DNA of 19,159 bases from Mobilitalea sp. (GTDB taxonomy: Bacteria > Bacillota_A > Clostridia > Lachnospirales > Lachnospiraceae): positions 1-19,159 of the forward strand of contig JARKQP010000595.1 of NCBI GenBank assembly GCA_029974875.1. The letters are read 5' to 3'. The notes below the pieces were generated by a model, which was given only the letters and a program-made list of their open reading frames with translations, was not told the DNA's origin and searched no databases. The first letter of the stretch is position 1. Each line of letters starts with the position of its first letter. Shown here piece after piece: positions 16,043-19,159 of the stretch. The translations under genes were made by a program, and so were the position numbers.

Positions 16043-17200
16043 CTACTTTAATTCTGCTTCTGTGTAATAGCCTGAGTCAATTAATTTCTCTTTATAATTT
16101 TCCAGGGTTACTACAATAGGCTCTAAGGCATATGCAGGTACTACCTTTGATCCATTGTCATAGGTGGTTGTGTCATTATATTCCGGTTCTCCCCCTTCAA
16201 CAAATGTCTTTGCCATATTGGCAACTACTTCTGCCAGGGCTCTTGTATCCTTGAAAACAGACATGGACTGCTCTCCGACAACAAGGGCTTTTACATTAGC
16301 TGTATCACAATCCTGGCCTGTAATAATTGGCATCGGTAAATCTGCTGAGCCGTATCCCGCTGATTTTAAGGCAGAAATGGCACCTAGGGCAGTGGAATCA
16401 TTGGAACATAACACTGCATCTACTTTTTTGTCCGTATAATAAGCCGTTAGTATATTGTCCATTCTTGCCTGTGCCACATCGGTCTGCCAGGCATCTGTCG
16501 CACATTGTTCCCTTGTTGTCTGGCCGGACTGGACTACCAGCTTTCCACTGTCAATATAGGGTTGCAATATATCCATAGCTCCCTGCAGGAAATAAGCTGC
16601 ATTGTTATCATCCAAAGAGCCTGCTACAATTTCCAGATTAAATGGACCTGACGCATTTTTTAAATCCAGCTGATTTTCAATATATGTCCCCTGAAGAGCC
16701 CCAACCTTAGCATTATCAAAAGTTCCCACACAGTCTACATCTTCCGTGTTTGTAATAAAGCGGTCATGGGCAATTACTTTAATGCCTGCATCATGGGCCT
16801 CTGCTAATACGGCTGACAGGGATCCTCCGTCTACAGGAGCGATAATCAGGACCTTGGCACCCTTTGTTATCATATTTTCAATTTGGGATACCTGCTGCTG
16901 CACTTCATTATCCGCATATTGTAAATCCACTTCATATCCCATTTCTGTTAAAAATTTTTTCAGATTGCTGCCATCCTGGTTCCATCTTTGAAGTGACTGG
17001 GTAGGCATGGCCACGCCAATCAATACTCCTCCTGAGGATGTGTCCTGTGCCTTCTGTCCACTGTCACCTGCCTGGCTGCTCCCATTTTTTGCAGAGGCAC
17101 CGTCTTCATTCGAGGTTGGTGCTGTGCCCTTATTTCCACAACCGGATAACAAAGCCGCCATCATAACTACTGTAAGTAATGTTACTAATAATTTTTTCAT
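16043..17200 (-). CDS. chvE: Multiple-monosaccharide ABC transporter substrate-binding lipoprotein (ChvE-like)
   Basis: A 385-residue secreted binding protein. MKKLLVTLLTVVMMAALLSGC is a lipoprotein signal with lipidated Cys21, then a Ser/Gly/Asn-rich linker to about residue 57. The rest resembles ChvE closely as I recall it: MPTQSLQRWNQDG, LQYADNEVQQQVSQIENM, VIAHDRFI, VGTFDNAKVGALQ, SLDDNNAAYF, QARMDNILTAYYTDKKVDAV, ITGQD, FKDTRALAEVV and DNGSKVVPAYAL. ChvE proteins bind several aldoses (glucose, galactose, arabinose, xylose) and sugar acids, so specificity may be broad. The start has AAAGGAGAGG at good spacing. The ATPase and permease genes follow. Upstream by 101 nt lies the DUF4432 gene, possibly on the same transcript. 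The gene name reflects family, not proven ligand. Confidence 0.93.
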   Translation of the reverse strand: MKKLLVTLLTVVMMAALLSGCGNKGTAPTSNEDGASAKNGSSQAGDSGQKAQDTSSGGVLIGVAMPTQSLQRWNQDGSNLKKFLTEMGYEVDLQYADNEVQQQVSQIENMITKGAKVLIIAPVDGGSLSAVLAEAHDAGIKVIAHDRFITNTEDVDCVGTFDNAKVGALQGTYIENQLDLKNASGPFNLEIVAGSLDDNNAAYFLQGAMDILQPYIDSGKLVVQSGQTTREQCATDAWQTDVAQARMDNILTAYYTDKKVDAVLCSNDSTALGAISALKSAGYGSADLPMPIITGQDCDTANVKALVVGEQSMSVFKDTRALAEVVANMAKTFVEGGEPEYNDTTTYDNGSKVVPAYALEPIVVTLENYKEKLIDSGYYTEAELK

Positions 17201-17239
17201 TTCATACCTCTCCTTTAGTTATATTTCATGAATCGTTTT

Positions 17240-17268
17240 ATATTCACATCAAAAAAATCTATTGACAA
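17240..17268 (-). promoter_or_regulatory. Weak candidate promoter before the chvE-like gene
   Basis: On the minus strand TTGTCA (17263-17268) is followed after 17 bp by GAATAT (17240-17245), preceded by TGT as in extended -10 elements. The -35 matches at 5 of 6 positions, the -10 at only 3 of 6. An 18-bp inverted repeat TGAAT-N8-ATTCA (17229-17246) overlaps the -10 and could be an operator. If the promoter is false, the importer genes are read from a promoter beyond the right end of the window. Confidence 0.3.
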
Positions 17269-17301
17269 CCTTACATCCCAATACCTGCATAATCATGCGC
17301 C

Positions 17302-18339
17302 TTAATACGCCCTTGCTTCCTCCTTTATTTTTTCCAGTTCATCTTTCCCCTCAATAATAGTTAAAAGTAATTCAATTTTCTCCTGCCCAAAGGGGTCTAT
17401 TTTGTGAACAGCCTCTCCTTCTCCTGATAATCCATACACCCCAGAGTTCGTTGGCTCCAGCCCCATCACATAATCACCTGCGCTTAATGACTTCCATTGA
17501 ACAAACTTGGGCAGATATTTTTTGTTAAATTCAATTTTTACTCCCAGCCCTAGCTTTTCATTCATTATACAGGCAAACGTATTTCCGTTCCTATCTCCGG
17601 CCAGGTCATGAAGGTAAACCCTTTCGGCCTCATGTTCCATTGGAGCTTCCATCAGGTTCCATAGCTCTTCCCCTTTTTTTGCTTCCTGGTCACGAGGCAT
17701 CACTTCTTTACTGGGAAGTACTACCCTGGCACCTTCATCTAAGAGGGGATAGCCAAAATTAAAATGATAGAGTATCATCATGGGCTCCTCCTGAAATGAT
17801 TCATTCTCGATTACATCTGTAATCTTCACAGAATTTTCCCCATAAATTGTCTCTATGGTTCTTTCCAGCGTCAGGTTTTTCCCAAATAATTCAGCTTCAC
17901 GCATCTTGCCTGTAACCTTGATACAATAGTTTTCTTCCTCCCACCGGGCCGTCGCCCCTACATGTTCAGCAGGAGTTGAACGGATACGTCCATGCATTGG
18001 AAAATAACGTTCCTGGATCCTACCCGGAAGACAGGTATTTTCTAACCCACAGGTAAATAATAATCCACCCATAAGGCTTCTGGTCCCCTCTTCTCCATGA
18101 GTATCATAATCCATCCGTCCAATTAACCCCTGCTTTGCCATGAAATTAATGTTGATGCCCTTATAGGAGAAATCGCTAATGTCAAGACATTTATCGGACA
18201 TGACCTGAAACCTTAAGTTTCCGTTTTTAATATCAAAGCCCTTTAAATTGCCGGCTCTGCCTTCCAAAAACTTGATAGGCCTGATAAATGCCACCTGCTG
18301 CATGCTTCCTGTTTTTTTCAGTAAATCAGTTTTATTCAT
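17302..18339 (-). CDS. DUF4432 family aldose-1-epimerase-like protein
   Basis: A 345-residue protein of the galactose-mutarotase-like beta-sandwich superfamily, DUF4432 branch. Recognisable segments are VMSDKCLDISDFSYKGIN (46-63), GGLLFTCGLENTC (91-103), PMHGRIRSTPAEH (114-126), YHFNFGYPLLDEGA (191-204) and GLEPTNSG (293-300). His116, His192 and Glu295 are the likely sugar-site residues by analogy with mutarotases. It probably interconverts anomers or binds a sugar in the cytoplasm; no reaction is proven for most members. The ATG has only a modest ribosome site (AAGAGATGAT). It sits 61 nt after the TIM-barrel gene and before the ChvE importer genes, fitting a shared sugar pathway. Confidence 0.85.
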   Translation of the reverse strand: MNKTDLLKKTGSMQQVAFIRPIKFLEGRAGNLKGFDIKNGNLRFQVMSDKCLDISDFSYKGININFMAKQGLIGRMDYDTHGEEGTRSLMGGLLFTCGLENTCLPGRIQERYFPMHGRIRSTPAEHVGATARWEEENYCIKVTGKMREAELFGKNLTLERTIETIYGENSVKITDVIENESFQEEPMMILYHFNFGYPLLDEGARVVLPSKEVMPRDQEAKKGEELWNLMEAPMEHEAERVYLHDLAGDRNGNTFACIMNEKLGLGVKIEFNKKYLPKFVQWKSLSAGDYVMGLEPTNSGVYGLSGEGEAVHKIDPFGQEKIELLLTIIEGKDELEKIKEEARAY

Positions 18340-18400
18340 ACATCATCTCTTTTCTTATAGAAGAGAAGCATTATGCATTATTGGGATTCGGTCTAATACC

Positions 18401-19159
18401 CTATACTCCTTCCTTTTTCAGGGTATCATCAACAAATTTCTTTGCTCTTGGAATATCGCTTTCATCGATATGTTCTATAATAATAGGTATATTGGGATGA
18501 TTTTTTGCTAACCGTTTCAGGTATAAATTATAATTCAACACCCCAAGGCCTGCTCCAGGCAGTTCGACAGCTCCTGCTCCCCTGAAGCTATTATGTTCGG
18601 CAGAACCGCCTCCGAATTTCTCTCCGGTGTCCTCTGCACGTTTACAGTCCTTGGCATGGGCTATTTTAATTTTGTCGTCTAATACGTGGAACATTTTCTC
18701 AATTGTGGGATCTACATTATCAATATTAGAGTCGTCAAAATAATTGGTAGGATCAAGTAAAAGTCCAAGCCCGGGGTGATTGATTTCCTGTAGCAGCCTG
18801 GCAGTCTGATCCACGGAACCTATGATATTATTTACATAATTCTCTATTAAGAAAACGGCGTCATGGTCATATGCGAATTTTGCCAGATCTGTTGCAATGG
18901 CCTTAAATTCCTGGTAGGCTTCTTCTGTTGAATTTTTAGGGTCATATAACCAATCACTTTCCACATTATAAGTCCCTGTTTCACTTACCACATAAGGTGT
19001 GCCAAAATCCCTCGCATGGGTTAAAATTTCTTTTATGTATGCAATATTCTTTTCCCTTTTCCCAGGATCCGGATGGGTCAGGTTTGTATAAGCTGAAATA
19101 GCCACGATCGGTAAATTGGCATCCCTAAAAGCATCCCGTACCTTGTTTGCCTTTTCCTT
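18401..19159 (-). CDS. Sugar phosphate isomerase/epimerase-type TIM-barrel protein (5' end outside window)
   Basis: The frame remains open to the window edge: 18 codons (KEKANKVRDAFRDANLPI) precede a GTG at 19105, so that GTG is internal and the gene is truncated. About 252 C-terminal residues are seen. It is an AP_endonuc_2/xylose-isomerase-like barrel. Probable metal or catalytic residues are Glu in VVSETGTYN, Glu in FLIENYVN, Asp in LLLDPTNYFD, His in IAHAKDCK and Glu in IIIEHIDESD, in the strand order usual for the family. HNSFRGAGAVELPGAG resembles the segment before the last strand. Members isomerise or epimerise ketoses and polyol derivatives (tagatose/psicose epimerases, inosose isomerases). 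The substrate cannot be assigned. It is the first visible gene of the right-hand operon. Confidence 0.87.
   Translation of the reverse strand, partial: KEKANKVRDAFRDANLPIVAISAYTNLTHPDPGKREKNIAYIKEILTHARDFGTPYVVSETGTYNVESDWLYDPKNSTEEAYQEFKAIATDLAKFAYDHDAVFLIENYVNNIIGSVDQTARLLQEINHPGLGLLLDPTNYFDDSNIDNVDPTIEKMFHVLDDKIKIAHAKDCKRAEDTGEKFGGGSAEHNSFRGAGAVELPGAGLGVLNYNLYLKRLAKNHPNIPIIIEHIDESDIPRAKKFVDDTLKKEGV

Overview
The window looks like a carbohydrate-utilisation island from a Gram-positive, low-to-moderate GC anaerobe, most likely a Clostridia/Lachnospiraceae-type genome. This is inferred from strong AGGAGG-type ribosome binding sites, clean sigma-A style promoters, lipobox-bearing substrate-binding proteins, and protein families typical of gut or soil clostridia (ChvE/MmsAB transporters, DUF4432, URO-D-like proteins in sugar operons). 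No rRNA, tRNA, CRISPR array, insertion sequence or phage gene is visible. Apart from the tail of an AraC-type regulator at the left edge (+ strand), every gene is on the minus strand, so transcription reads from high to low coordinates.

Right block (about 19159 to 11876, read leftwards): a TIM-barrel sugar isomerase/epimerase cut by the window end, a DUF4432 mutarotase-like protein, then a ChvE-type sugar-binding lipoprotein, MmsA/GguA-type ATPase, MmsB/GguB-type permease and a URO-D/MtaA-like protein. A 13-bp perfect hairpin lies between the binding-protein and ATPase genes. A second imperfect hairpin follows the URO-D-like gene.

Middle (11782 to 9384): a monocistronic regulator of unusual architecture, with a LacI-type DNA-binding domain and LacI sensor fused to a complete-looking family-1 extracellular solute-binding-protein domain but no signal peptide. 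It has its own promoter (TTGCAT-17-TAAAAT) and a convincing intrinsic terminator.

Left block (9316 to 1188): a six-gene operon with a near-consensus promoter (TTGAAA-17-TATAAT) and an intrinsic terminator: RbsB-like lipoprotein, RbsA-like ATPase, RbsC-like permease, FGGY carbohydrate kinase, class II ketose-bisphosphate-type aldolase, and a one-piece ATP-dependent dihydroxyacetone kinase (DhaK-DhaL fusion). Read as a pathway: import a sugar or polyol, phosphorylate it, split it by retro-aldol cleavage, and rescue the unphosphorylated C3 product (dihydroxyacetone or glyceraldehyde) as a triose phosphate. The substrate cannot be named from sequence. A DeoR-type repressor with its own candidate promoter follows, and ends tail-to-tail with the AraC-type gene.

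The most interesting points are the LacI/solute-binding-protein fusion, the kinase-aldolase-DHA-kinase operon with a kinase lacking the usual FGGY substrate motif, the URO-D-like protein in a sugar operon, and the repeated operator-like motif just downstream of the left operon's promoter.
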